From positions 1-64,000 of the forward strand of contig CAWIUB010000002.1 in NCBI GenBank assembly GCA_963839175.1: a DNA stretch of 64,000 nucleotides, read 5' to 3'. The notes below the pieces were generated by a model. The model worked only from the letters and a program-made list of their open reading frames with translations. It was not told the origin of the DNA and did no database searches. Both the position numbers and the translations under genes were made by a program. This stretch comes from CAWIUB01 sp963839175 (GTDB lineage: Bacteria; Actinomycetota; Actinomycetes; Mycobacteriales; Jatrophihabitantaceae). Positions 35,068-43,119 of this stretch are shown here, piece by piece. Every line of letters begins with the position of its first letter. Positions within the stretch are counted from its first letter, which is position 1.

Positions 35068-36441
35068 ATGACGGCCATCGACTCCCGGCTGGTGGATCTG
35101 CGCGCCGCGCTGCCATGCGCTGCCCTGGTTACCGACCCCGACGTCGTCGCGTCGTATCGGCAGGACTGGGCTCGAGATCCGGACGCGGGCACCGCGCTCG
35201 CGGTGGTGCGGGCGACATGCACCGAGGACGTCCAGGCCGTCCTGCGCTGGGCGTCGGCTCACCACGTCCCGGTCGTCCCGCGTGGAGCCGGCAGCGGCTT
35301 GTCCGGCGGGTCGACGGCGGTCGACAACGGCATCGTGCTGAGCCTCGAGCGAATGCGCGCGATCATCGTCGATGCCGCCATGCGCGTGGCGGTGGCTCAG
35401 CCGGGCGCGCTGAACGTCGAGGTGAAACAGGCAGCGGCAGAGCATGGCTTGTGGTACCCGCCGGACCCGTCATCGTTCGAGATGTGCTCGATCGGCGGCA
35501 ACGCCGCCACGAACGCCGGCGGATTGTGCTGCGTGAAATACGGCGTGACGACGGACTATGTCCTGGGCATGCAGGTGGTGCTCGCCGATGGGACGGCAAT
35601 CCGACTGGGTGGGCCGCGGCTCAAGGACGTCGCCGGGCTGTCGCTGACGAAGCTGTTCGTCGGCAGCGAAGGGACGCTGGGCGTCATCACCGAGCTGACG
35701 CTGCGATTGCTGCCCGCGCCGGCGCCGGCAAGCACGCTGGTCGCCAGCTTCGGCTCCATCGAGGACGCCGCTGACGCGGTACTGGCCATCATGTCGACCT
35801 TGCGTCCGTCCACGCTGGAGCTGATGGACAACACGTCGATCAACGCCGTCGAGGACTACCTGTCGATGGGCCTGGACCGCTCGGCGCGAGCGCTGCTGCT
35901 CGCTCGATCGGACGCGCCCGGCGAGGCCGCTCGGCACGAGGTCGCTGTGATGGCGGCTGCCTGCGAAAAGCACGGCTCCACCGAGCAGTTCTCCACCGAC
36001 GACCCCGACGAGGGCGAGGCGTTCACGGCCGCCCGCCGCGCCGCGTTTCCCGCTCTCGAACGGCTCGGTGATCTGCTGCTGGAGGACGTCGGCGTCCCGC
36101 TGCCCGCCCTGCCCGCGCTCATTCGCGGGGTGGAGAAGATCGCTGCCGAGCACGACACGCTCATCGCTGTGGTCGCCCATGCGGGCGACGGCAACACCCA
36201 TCCGCTGGTCGTCTTCGACGCCGCGGACCCGGACGCGGGAGTCCGGGCGCACACCGCGTTCGCGGCGATCATGGACCTCACCGTCTCTCTCGGCGGAACG
36301 ATCACCGGGGAACACGGGGTCGGCCGGCTCAAGAAGGCTTGGCTGCCCGGTTTCCTCGGTCCGGACGTCATGGCGCTAAGCCATCGAATCAAGAATGCCC
36401 TTGACCCGCAAGGAATTCTCAACCCCGGCGCCGTCTTCTAA
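35068..36441 (+). CDS. FAD-linked oxidase, glycolate/lactate dehydrogenase (GlcD) type
   Basis: The 457-residue flavoprotein has the PCMH FAD-binding region with PVVPRGAGSGLSGGSTAV and SIGGNAATNAGGLCCVKYG, GLSLTKLFVGSEGTLGVITE, and the C-terminal catalytic region with VAHAGDGNTHPLVVFD and ITGEHGVGRLKKAWL. The two His residues at the end are typical of 2-hydroxyacid dehydrogenases. It probably oxidises a D-2-hydroxyacid. The ATG at 35068 is chosen at the start of similarity. Confidence 0.93.
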   Translation: MTAIDSRLVDLRAALPCAALVTDPDVVASYRQDWARDPDAGTALAVVRATCTEDVQAVLRWASAHHVPVVPRGAGSGLSGGSTAVDNGIVLSLERMRAIIVDAAMRVAVAQPGALNVEVKQAAAEHGLWYPPDPSSFEMCSIGGNAATNAGGLCCVKYGVTTDYVLGMQVVLADGTAIRLGGPRLKDVAGLSLTKLFVGSEGTLGVITELTLRLLPAPAPASTLVASFGSIEDAADAVLAIMSTLRPSTLELMDNTSINAVEDYLSMGLDRSARALLLARSDAPGEAARHEVAVMAAACEKHGSTEQFSTDDPDEGEAFTAARRAAFPALERLGDLLLEDVGVPLPALPALIRGVEKIAAEHDTLIAVVAHAGDGNTHPLVVFDAADPDAGVRAHTAFAAIMDLTVSLGGTITGEHGVGRLKKAWLPGFLGPDVMALSHRIKNALDPQGILNPGAVF

Positions 36442-36496
36442 TGCCACGATCCCCTCATGATCTCGGCTCTCGCTGCGCGACTTGGCGGAATTTCTC

Positions 36497-37096
36497 GTGA
36501 TCATCAGGGATAGGGGTCGCGGCAGAACGGCGCCGACGGTGATCATCCACGGCTGGCAGGGTAACGAGTCCGAGCACTGGCAAACCTGGCTCGCGGGCGT
36601 GCTAACCGATGCCGGTCGCGACGTTCGCTACCCGCAGTTCCCCGACCCTGACGACCCGGGGCTGCAGCCCTGGTTGGCCACCCTCCGCACGACCTTGCAC
36701 GGCCTTCCCGAGGACGGCTTCGATCTGGTCTGCCACTCACTTGGTGCGTTGCTGTGGCTGCACCACGTCGCAACGCCGGAACGTTCACCACGTCCGGCGC
36801 GGGTCGTGCTGGTCGCACCGCCCTCACCCCGGACGACAATCCCGCAACTCGCCCCGTTCGTGCCCGCCCGGCTGGACGCGGGAGCGGTCCGTGAGGCCGC
36901 GGACGGCACCGTCCTCGTCTGCGGCGACGGCGACCCGTACTGCCCAGAAGGTGCCGCTAACGCGTACGGCCGGCCGCTGAGGATGCCGACGACGGTGATT
37001 GTCGGTGGCGGCCACCTGAACGTCGCAGCCGGCTACGGCGAATGGCCCGCGATGCTGGATTGGTGCGGCCGGGACAACCTGGCGTTCATCGGCTGA
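36497..37096 (+). CDS. RBBP9/YdeN-type serine hydrolase
   Basis: A protein of about 199 residues with IIHGWQGNESEHWQTWLA, the nucleophile elbow VCHSLGALLWLHH, the acid in VCGDGDPYCP and the His in VGGGHLNVAAGYGEWP. These are the marks of the small single-domain RBBP9/YdeN hydrolases. The start is uncertain: TTG 36482, GTG 36497 and GTG 36539 are in frame and none has a clear Shine-Dalgarno sequence. Its end overlaps truA by 11 nt on the other strand. Confidence 0.85.
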   Translation: MIIRDRGRGRTAPTVIIHGWQGNESEHWQTWLAGVLTDAGRDVRYPQFPDPDDPGLQPWLATLRTTLHGLPEDGFDLVCHSLGALLWLHHVATPERSPRPARVVLVAPPSPRTTIPQLAPFVPARLDAGAVREAADGTVLVCGDGDPYCPEGAANAYGRPLRMPTTVIVGGGHLNVAAGYGEWPAMLDWCGRDNLAFIG

Positions 37097-37952
37097 TGTC
37101 GCGGCGCTGCCTGGTGATCGCCGCACGCGTGGCGAATTCGCCGTCAGGCGGGTAGCCGACCGCGAGAAGGGTCAGCCCGTGCGCCGGGGCCACGGCAACG
37201 TCATCGGCTCGAGTGCTGCGGTCTAGCAGCGACGCCGGCCAGGCAACGTCACGCCGGCCCTCACCCACCGCCAGCAGCGAACCGACCAGCGAGCGGACCA
37301 TCGAGTGGCAGAACGCATCGGCCTGCACCGTGCAGACGATCTCGGCGCCGTCGCGCCGCACATCGAGGGACTGCAGCCTGCGGACTGCCGTCGCGCCCGA
37401 CCGGTACCTGCAGAACGCGACGAAGTCGTGCTCACCGACCAAACCGGCAGCCGCCGTCGCCATGGCCGAGGCATCGACCGGACGTGGCCGGCCGAGCACG
37501 CACCGCCGGCGCAGCGGATCGACCCCCCCGACCGCGTCGCAGATGCGATATTCGTAGCGCCGCCACAGCGCACTGAACCGGGCGTCGAACTCGGCGGGCA
37601 CCTCGACGGCGGCTCGCACCCGCACGTCGGCAGGCAGTACCCCTGCTAGCCGCCGAAGCAGCGACGGCGCGGCCGATGACCAGGTGAGCGCCGGCAAGTC
37701 GAGGTGGGCCACCTGACCCAGCGCGTGCACACCGGCGTCGGTGCGGCCCGCGACCGTCAGGGCGACGGGTACCCGCAGAACCGTACAGAGGCCATCCTGA
37801 AGCACCCCCTGCACCGTGCGGCAACCCGGCTGCACCGCCCAGCCGGAGAATGCGGTGCCGTCGTAGGCGATGTCCAGTCGGACCCGGACGAGCCGACCGT
37901 CCTCGAGTGACGGATCCGCATGATCAATGACGGCAGATTCGTCGTCACTCAT
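37086..37952 (-). CDS. truA: tRNA pseudouridine(38-40) synthase
   Basis: The 288-residue enzyme has LDIAYDGTAFSGWAVQPG, the catalytic Asp in VAGRTDAGVHALGQVAHLD, and FCHSMVRSLVGSLLAVGEG. It modifies the anticodon stem of several tRNAs. It is the last gene of the infA-rplQ run, 44 nt after rplQ. The ATG at 37952 adds about 20 residues before the conserved start. Confidence 0.96.
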   Translation of the reverse strand: MSDDESAVIDHADPSLEDGRLVRVRLDIAYDGTAFSGWAVQPGCRTVQGVLQDGLCTVLRVPVALTVAGRTDAGVHALGQVAHLDLPALTWSSAAPSLLRRLAGVLPADVRVRAAVEVPAEFDARFSALWRRYEYRICDAVGGVDPLRRRCVLGRPRPVDASAMATAAAGLVGEHDFVAFCRYRSGATAVRRLQSLDVRRDGAEIVCTVQADAFCHSMVRSLVGSLLAVGEGRRDVAWPASLLDRSTRADDVAVAPAHGLTLLAVGYPPDGEFATRAAITRQRRDISR

Positions 37953-37996
37953 GGACGCGATCCGTCACTCGACGAACGGCAGTTCGCGCGGGTGCG

Positions 37997-38674
37997 CTAC
38001 TTGCCGTCCTCGTCCGCGGTGTCGGCGTCCTCGGCCAGTTCGTCCACGGTGTCATCAACGCTGTCCGTCGCGTCCGCGAGGTCGTCCTCGACGCCGATCG
38101 CGGCGAGACCACCCGCGTCCTCGCCCGCCTCGAGCGACTCCGCTGTCGCCACGACCGGCACACTTCCGGCAGCGCTCGCGGCCACGGACGCGGCGGTCGG
38201 TGACTCGGCCTTGGCTTCCTCGGCAAGCTCGGCGGTGCGGCCAGTGGCTGCCTTGCGCGGCGCGGATTTCGTCCCGCGGGCGCGCTCGCCCTCCCTGACG
38301 GCCGACTGGCGGGTCGTCAGCGCCTCGACTAGCCCGATGACCGCCATCGGGGCGTTGTCGCCCTTGCGCGGACCGATCTTGACGACCCGGGTGTAGCCAC
38401 CGTGGCGCTCGACGAACCGGGGAGCGATCTCGGCGAACAGCTTGTGCACCACGTCCTTGTCGCGGATCACCGTCATGACCTGACGGCGCGCATGCAGGTC
38501 ACCGCGCTTGGCGAACGTGATCAGCCGCTCGGCGAGCGGGCGAAGGCGCTTCGCCTTTGCCTCGGTGGTGGTGATGCGGTCGTGCTCGAACAGTGCCGTG
38601 GCGAGATTCGCGAGCATCAGCCGCTGGTGCGCAGGGCTGCCGCCGAGGCGGGGACCCTTGGTGGGCGTGGGCAT
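37997..38674 (-). CDS. rplQ: Large ribosomal subunit protein bL17 with long acidic C-terminal extension
   Basis: Residues 1-125 are a normal L17 (PTKGPRLGGSPAHQRLMLAN, ITTTEAKAKRLRPLAERLI, YTRVVKIGPRKGDNAPMAV). Another 100 residues rich in Ala, Glu and Asp follow. Such tails occur in several actinobacterial L17 proteins and are probably disordered. It follows rpoA after 47 nt. Confidence 0.97.
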   Translation of the reverse strand: MPTPTKGPRLGGSPAHQRLMLANLATALFEHDRITTTEAKAKRLRPLAERLITFAKRGDLHARRQVMTVIRDKDVVHKLFAEIAPRFVERHGGYTRVVKIGPRKGDNAPMAVIGLVEALTTRQSAVREGERARGTKSAPRKAATGRTAELAEEAKAESPTAASVAASAAGSVPVVATAESLEAGEDAGGLAAIGVEDDLADATDSVDDTVDELAEDADTADEDGK

Positions 38675-38721
38675 TTCGTTGCTCCTGATCCGGGTCGCGA
38701 CGAAGCCGCGACGTGGGGGTC

Positions 38722-39753
38722 CTACAGCTGTTCGGTCTCGGCGAACCCGGTGTCGTCGTCGCCGAAGTCCTCGTCGTCGCCGTAGGACTCGACGGCGCTC
38801 GACAGCTCGAATCCGGGCGGACTGTCCTTGAGCGACAGCCCCAGGCCGGCCAGTTTGATCTTGACCTCGTCGATCGACTTCGAGCCGAAGTTGCGGATGT
38901 CGAGCAAGTCGGCCTCGCTGCGCCCGACGAGCTCACCCACCGTGTGGATGCCCTCACGCTTGAGGCAGTTGTACGAGCGGACGGTGAGGTCCAGCTCCTC
39001 GATCGGCATGGAGAACGCGGCGATGTCGGCGACCTCGGCCGGCGACGGGCCGACGTCGATGCCCTCGGCCTCGTCGTTGAGCTCCCGGAACAGTCCGAAC
39101 AGCTCGACCAGAGTGTGGCCGGCCGACGCCACCGCGTCGCGCGGGCTGAGCGAGGACTTGGTCTCGAGATCGACCACGAGCCGGTCGAAGTCGGTGCGCT
39201 GCTCGACCCGTGTCGCCTCGACGGCGTAGGTGACCTTGAGGACCGGTGAGTAGATCGAGTCCACCGGGATGCGGCCGATCTCCTGGCCGGGCTGCTTGTT
39301 CTGCACGGCGGTCACGTAGCCCCGCCCGCGCTCGACGACCAGCTCTATCTCCAGGCGGCCCTTCCTGTTGATCGTGGCGATGTGCAGATCGGGATTGTGC
39401 ACCGTGACGCCAGCCGGCGGTGCGATATCGGCCGCACTAACCTCGCCCGGTCCCTGCTTGCGCAGGTACATGACGACCGGCTCGTCGCTCTCCGAGCTGA
39501 TCACCAGTTCCTTGAGGTTCAGGATGATGTCGGTGACGTCTTCCTTGACGCCCTCGACGGTGGTGAACTCGTGCAGCACGCCGTCGATGCGGATGCTGGT
39601 GACCGCCGCGCCCGGGATGGACGACAGTAGGGTACGGCGCAGCGAGTTGCCGAGCGTGTAGCCGAAGCCGGGCTCGAGCGGCTCGATGACGAACCGGGAC
39701 CGGTTGTCAGCGATGGGGGCTTCCGTCAGAGACGGACGCTGAGAGATCAGCAT
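38722..39753 (-). CDS. rpoA: DNA-directed RNA polymerase subunit alpha
   Basis: The 343-residue protein has the N-terminal assembly domain (FVIEPLEPGFGYTLGNSLRR, SSIPGAAVTSIRIDGVLHEF) and the C-terminal DNA-binding domain (LDLTVRSYNCLKREGIHTVG, LLDIRNFGSKSIDEVKIKL). The acidic end is common in actinobacteria. A hairpin at 39830..39875 lies in the 139-nt gap to rpsD. Confidence 0.99.
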   Translation of the reverse strand: MLISQRPSLTEAPIADNRSRFVIEPLEPGFGYTLGNSLRRTLLSSIPGAAVTSIRIDGVLHEFTTVEGVKEDVTDIILNLKELVISSESDEPVVMYLRKQGPGEVSAADIAPPAGVTVHNPDLHIATINRKGRLEIELVVERGRGYVTAVQNKQPGQEIGRIPVDSIYSPVLKVTYAVEATRVEQRTDFDRLVVDLETKSSLSPRDAVASAGHTLVELFGLFRELNDEAEGIDVGPSPAEVADIAAFSMPIEELDLTVRSYNCLKREGIHTVGELVGRSEADLLDIRNFGSKSIDEVKIKLAGLGLSLKDSPPGFELSSAVESYGDDEDFGDDDTGFAETEQL

Positions 39754-39829
39754 TTTCGGTTCCTTTCGCAGGGACGCCCGCTATATGACGTCCACCAATG
39801 GGTTATTCAGTTATCACTGCCCTCCGCAG

Positions 39830-39875
39830 GTTGTTCGACCTCAAGCGGGCTCGCACACGCCGACGGTCGAACAAC
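39830..39875 (-). terminator. Hairpin in the rpsD-rpoA gap
   Basis: GTTGTTCGACC (39830-39840) and GGTCGAACAAC (39865-39875) pair perfectly over 11 bp around 24 nt. It could be a partial terminator, an RNA-processing site or part of an S4-type control region; the sequence does not decide. The same arm and loop lengths occur between tuf and rpsJ. Confidence 0.6.
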
Positions 39876-39892
39876 TCCCGAAGGTGGGAGCG

Positions 39893-40498
39893 TTACTTGC
39901 TGTAGAGCTCGACGATCAGCTGCTCTTGCAATGGGATGTCGATCTGCGCCCGCTCCGGCAGCTGGTGCACCAGCACCCGCAGCCGGTTGGGCACAACCTG
40001 CAGCCAGCCGGGGATCGGCCGGTCGCCCTGCGTCTCGCGGGCGATCAGAAACGGCGTGGTCTCCAGCGACTTCGGCTTCACGTCGATGATGTCCCACTGC
40101 GAGACGCGGTAGCTCGGGATGTTGACCCTCTCCCCGTTGACCAGGAAGTGACCGTGGCTCACGAGCTGGCGCGCGGCGCGGCGGGTGCGGGCCAGGCCGG
40201 CGCGATAGACGACGTTGTCCAGCCGCGACTCGAGAATCTGCAGCAAGTTGTCGCCGGTCTTGCCCTGGCGTCCCACCGCCTCTTCGTAATAACGGCGGAA
40301 CTGCTTTTCCAGCACGCCGTAGCTGTACTTCGCCTTCTGCTTCTCCTGCAGCTGCATCAGGTACTCGCTCTGCTTGATGCGATTGCGGCCGTGCTGCCCC
40401 GGCGGGTACGGGCGACGCTCGAACGAGCTGTCGCCGCCGACCAGGTCGACGTTGAGGCGCCGTGAGATGCGGGTCGCCGGTCCGGTATAACGAGCCAT
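39893..40498 (-). CDS. rpsD: Small ribosomal subunit protein uS4
   Basis: The 201-residue protein has MARYTGPATRISRRLNVDL, the S4 RNA-binding domain RLDNVVYRAGLARTRRAARQ and LVSHGHFLVNGERVNIPSY, and no zinc-binding cysteines (C-minus form). It follows rpsK after 4 nt and is a known autoregulator of alpha operons in other bacteria. Confidence 0.98.
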   Translation of the reverse strand: MARYTGPATRISRRLNVDLVGGDSSFERRPYPPGQHGRNRIKQSEYLMQLQEKQKAKYSYGVLEKQFRRYYEEAVGRQGKTGDNLLQILESRLDNVVYRAGLARTRRAARQLVSHGHFLVNGERVNIPSYRVSQWDIIDVKPKSLETTPFLIARETQGDRPIPGWLQVVPNRLRVLVHQLPERAQIDIPLQEQLIVELYSK

Positions 40499-40502
40499 CG
40501 CG

Positions 40503-40907
40503 TCAGACCCTCCGGCGCTTGGGTGGGCGGCAGCCGTTGTGCGGCTGCGGCGTGACGTCGGAGATCGTCCCTACTTCCAGGCCGGTCGCCTGCAGCGAAC
40601 GGATCGCGGTCTCTCGCCCTGAGCCCGGGCCCTTGACGAAGACGTCGACTTTCCGCAGGCCGTGCTCCTGGGCCTTGCGCGCAGCACTCTCGGCGGCCAT
40701 CTGCGCGGCGAACGGTGTGGACTTGCGCGAGCCCTTGAAGCCGACATGACCGGCCGAGGCCCAGCTGATCACGTTGCCCTGCGGGTCAGTGATCGACACG
40801 ATCGTGTTGTTGAACGTGCTCTTGATGTGCGCGTGGCCGTGCGCGACGTTCTTCTTCTCCTTGCGCCGGACCTTCTTGGCCGCGGTCTTTCGCGCCGGAC
40901 CAGGCAT
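40503..40907 (-). CDS. rpsK: Small ribosomal subunit protein uS11
   Basis: The 134-residue protein has HIKSTFNNTIVSITDPQGNV, FKGSRKSTPFAAQMAAESAA, and VKGPGSGRETAIRSLQATG, and ends GCRPPKRRRV. Its ATG overlaps the TAA of a 39-codon upstream frame (TAATG). Confidence 0.98.
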   Translation of the reverse strand: MPGPARKTAAKKVRRKEKKNVAHGHAHIKSTFNNTIVSITDPQGNVISWASAGHVGFKGSRKSTPFAAQMAAESAARKAQEHGLRKVDVFVKGPGSGRETAIRSLQATGLEVGTISDVTPQPHNGCRPPKRRRV

Positions 40908-41028
40908 TACTTCACCCCGCCAACGTGTCCCGCTGTCCCCGACACTCGCTCAGCTCGGGCGGAACCATCGGCCCACCCGCAAGCGCCTTCGGCGCGCGGG
41001 GCGGGACTCTTCGCGCAAGCGCTCATCG
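40907..41028 (-). repeat. Intergenic coupling repeat, rpsM-rpsK gap
   Basis: The repeat core is 40957-41028 and closely matches 50800-50871. On the coding strand ATG 41026 starts 2 nt after the rpsM stop and opens a 39-codon frame beginning MSACAKSPAPRAEGACGW, ending TAA at 40909..40907, which shares a base pair with the rpsK ATG (TAATG). The frame fills the gap completely. Confidence 0.8.
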
Positions 41029-41409
41029 TCACTTCTTGCCTGCCTTCTTCTTGCCGGCGATCGTCTTCTTGGGGCCTTTGCGGGTACGGGCGTTGGTCTT
41101 GGTGCGCTGGCCGTGGACGGGCAGGCCGCGTCGATGCCGGATGCCCTGGTAGCAACCGATCTCGATCTTGCGGCGGATGTCGGCCGCGACCTCGCGGCGC
41201 AGGTCGCCCTCGACCTTGTAGTTGGCGTCGATGTAGTCGCGCAGCTTCACCAAGTCCTCATCGGACAGGTCGCGGGCGCGTAGGTCAGGGCTTACCCCAG
41301 TTGCCTCGAGCGTCTGTTGAGCCCGGGTCGTGCCCAGACCGTAGATGTAGGTGAGCGCGATCTCCATCCGCTTCTCGCGGGGCAGATCCACGCCGGCAAG
41401 ACGTGCCAT
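41029..41409 (-). CDS. rpsM: Small ribosomal subunit protein uS13
   Basis: The 126-residue protein has MARLAGVDLPREKRMEIAL, TYIYGLGTTRAQQTL, and the basic tail with GLPVHGQRTKTNARTRKGPK. It binds the head of the 30S subunit. The 160-nt gap to rpmJ has a clear Shine-Dalgarno (AAAGGAGAA) and a short GC-rich hairpin but no repeat element. Confidence 0.98.
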   Translation of the reverse strand: MARLAGVDLPREKRMEIALTYIYGLGTTRAQQTLEATGVSPDLRARDLSDEDLVKLRDYIDANYKVEGDLRREVAADIRRKIEIGCYQGIRHRRGLPVHGQRTKTNARTRKGPKKTIAGKKKAGKK

Positions 41410-41569
41410 ACGGGCGGTTCTCCTTTGTTCTTCTGCTCCGGAGGTGTGGTGCGCACCCGTCTCCTCCCGCCCGGGAAGAGCCCCGGCCTCCGACCGGGGG
41501 TGGTTAGCCGTTGGTGGACGGCCTCAGGCGTACGCGTTCAGTTGTCGTGCTGACGGCCGAGCAATCCGC

Positions 41570-41683
41570 TCAGCCCTGGCGCTGCTTGTGGCGCAGGTTC
41601 TCGCAGATCACCATGACCCGACCGTGGCGACGGATGACCTTGCACTTGTCGCAAATCGGCTTGACGCTCGGCTTGACCTTCAC
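41570..41683 (-). CDS. rpmJ: Large ribosomal subunit protein bL36
   Basis: A 37-residue protein starting GTG at 41683: VKVKPSVKPICDKCKVIRR, then GRVMVICENLRHKQRQG. The zinc-ribbon ligands Cys-x2-Cys, Cys and His are all present, so it is the zinc-binding form. It lies between infA and rpsM in the usual order. Confidence 0.97.
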   Translation of the reverse strand: MKVKPSVKPICDKCKVIRRHGRVMVICENLRHKQRQG

Positions 41684-41776
41684 GGCCCTGCCTTCCTCTT
41701 CTCTGTGTGGTTCTTCGTGGTGCACCCGGGTGAGTCATCTCGGGTTCACCGGGTCTTCCGGCGCGATCCGCTCGCT

Positions 41777-41998
41777 CTACTTGTACCGGTAGACGATTCG
41801 GCCGCGGGTGAGGTCGTATGGCGAGAGCTCCACCACGACCCTGTCCTCGGGGAGGATGCGGATGTAGTGCTGGCGCATCTTGCCGCTGATGTGGGCGAGC
41901 ACCTTGTGCCCGTTGCTCAGTTCCACCCGGAACATCGCGTTGGGCAGCGGCTCGACCACCCTGCCTTCAACCTCGATGGCCCCGTCCTTCTTGGCCAT
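41777..41998 (-). CDS. infA: Translation initiation factor IF-1
   Basis: The 73-residue OB-fold protein has KKDGAIEVEGRVVEPLPNAM, HISGKMRQHYIRILPEDRV and SPYDLTRGRIVYRYK. It occupies the A site during initiation. The ATG at 41998 gives exactly the normal length. It is the first gene of the infA-rpmJ-rpsM-rpsK-rpsD-rpoA-rplQ-truA run. Confidence 0.98.
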   Translation of the reverse strand: MAKKDGAIEVEGRVVEPLPNAMFRVELSNGHKVLAHISGKMRQHYIRILPEDRVVVELSPYDLTRGRIVYRYK

Positions 41999-42157
41999 AT
42001 CCTCCGCGTCTCTTGTTCCGGTGCTGCCTGGGCAGCCCCGGACCGCCTCTACCGCTGCTTGCAAAACGGCGTGGTACCAGCGCTGCTCCGAAGGGCTCCA
42101 CTTCATCTTCCCGCGGCCACAGCGGGCATAGAAAAAGGGCGGCACGCGCCAGCGTCT

Positions 42158-42187
42158 AGTGTACGCAGCGGCGCGCTGAGACGCCAA
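42158..42187 (-). promoter_or_regulatory. Predicted promoter of the infA operon
   Basis: On the minus strand TTGGCG (42187-42182), an 18-nt spacer and TACACT (42163-42158) form a plausible promoter, giving a leader of about 150 nt before infA. It lies just past the stop of the permease/deaminase chimera. Confidence 0.5.
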
Positions 42188-42208
42188 TCCGGGCAACCCC
42201 GGCGAGCT

Positions 42209-42595
42209 TCACTGCGCGCCGATGTCCTCGTTCCACAGTTCGGGCTTGGCTGCGATGAACTCGGTCATCAGCTGCGCGCACACGGGGTCGTCCACGATCT
42301 CGACGTCGACTCCGTTGTCGGCCAGCCAGTCGTGCCCGCCGCAGTACGTGCGGACCTCGCCGATGATGACGCGCGAGATGCCGAACTGGCGCACCAGCCC
42401 GCTGCAGTACCCGCCGACGAACACCGTCGCGAACTCGAGGTTAGGCGATGCCCACGTCCACACCAGCTGCATCGGGCTGCCGTGTCGTTCGGCCAACGGG
42501 ATGAACTCGACGCCGCCCGGCTCGACGGCGGCGACCTTGTCGCCGTAGCCGCGCGACGGCTCGTCGACGCGGGACGGGGTGATCGTCGCAGACAT
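42209..42595 (-). CDS. Chimeric remnant: cytosine-permease N-terminus joined to cytosine-deaminase C-terminus
   Basis: The 128-residue frame has two unrelated parts. Residues 1-60 resemble the start of NCS1 cytosine permeases (PLAERHGSPMQLVWTWASPN and LEFATVFVGG). From YCSGLVRQFGISRVIIGE onward it matches the end of Fcy1-like cytosine/nucleoside deaminases, keeping the second cysteine of the zinc PCxxC motif, GGHDWLADNGVDVEIVDD, and the closing FIAAKPELWNEDIG. A deletion in a former permease-deaminase pair would produce exactly this frame. Neither activity can remain: the His-Ala-Glu motif and all other helices are gone. Whether it is expressed is unknown. Confidence 0.8.
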   Translation of the reverse strand: MSATITPSRVDEPSRGYGDKVAAVEPGGVEFIPLAERHGSPMQLVWTWASPNLEFATVFVGGYCSGLVRQFGISRVIIGEVRTYCGGHDWLADNGVDVEIVDDPVCAQLMTEFIAAKPELWNEDIGAQ

Positions 42596-42657
42596 GACGC
42601 GCAGTTTGGAGCCGTTCTCGTTACCACGACAAGAGGCCCGGCGTGTCGCGCCGGTCC

Positions 42658-43116
42658 TCACGTTCGCGACGCGCGCCCCGCCATCGCGCGGACCACCGCT
42701 CCGGCCCCGAGTAACAGGTAGCCAGTCGCGGCGAACCACGGTCCCGGCCCGGCTCGGATGCCGTGCGCCGCGTCGACGAGCGGCCGGCAGGCCTGAATCA
42801 TCAGTGCGATCGCGGCGATGGAGGCGGCGACCGTCAGGCTCGCGATCACCCAGGCCCGCTCGATGCGCAGGGCCGAGAGGACGGCACCGATCGCGAGCGC
42901 CCCCAGCATCAGCCAAGCCGGCCAGTCGAAGTAGATGAGCGTCGCATCCGGGGCGCCCAAGGCATGCGTCCCGGCATTCACGACGGAGAACCGGATTCCG
43001 TATACGTCGGCTCCGTTGGAGACCCGCAGCCAGGGGACGGACGTCAGCGAGAGCACGCCCAGCAGCACACCGGCTCCCACTAGTAGGAACCCGGCCCATC
43101 GGCCGATGCGGGCCAT
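42658..43116 (-). CDS. Small membrane protein
   Basis: The 152-residue protein has four likely transmembrane segments: FLLVGAGVLLGVLSLTSV, WLMLGALAIGAVLSALRI, VIASLTVAASIAAIALMI and FAATGYLLLGAGAVVRAM, with an extracytoplasmic loop between the first two. It starts 3 nt after map and should be co-transcribed. I do not recognise a functional family. Confidence 0.7.
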   Translation of the reverse strand: MARIGRWAGFLLVGAGVLLGVLSLTSVPWLRVSNGADVYGIRFSVVNAGTHALGAPDATLIYFDWPAWLMLGALAIGAVLSALRIERAWVIASLTVAASIAAIALMIQACRPLVDAAHGIRAGPGPWFAATGYLLLGAGAVVRAMAGRASRT

Positions 43117-43119
43117 ACG

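Noticed and set aside
41470..41492. CCCCGG/CCGGGG hairpin in the rpsM-rpmJ gap
   Set aside because: Short and GC-only; no supporting context.
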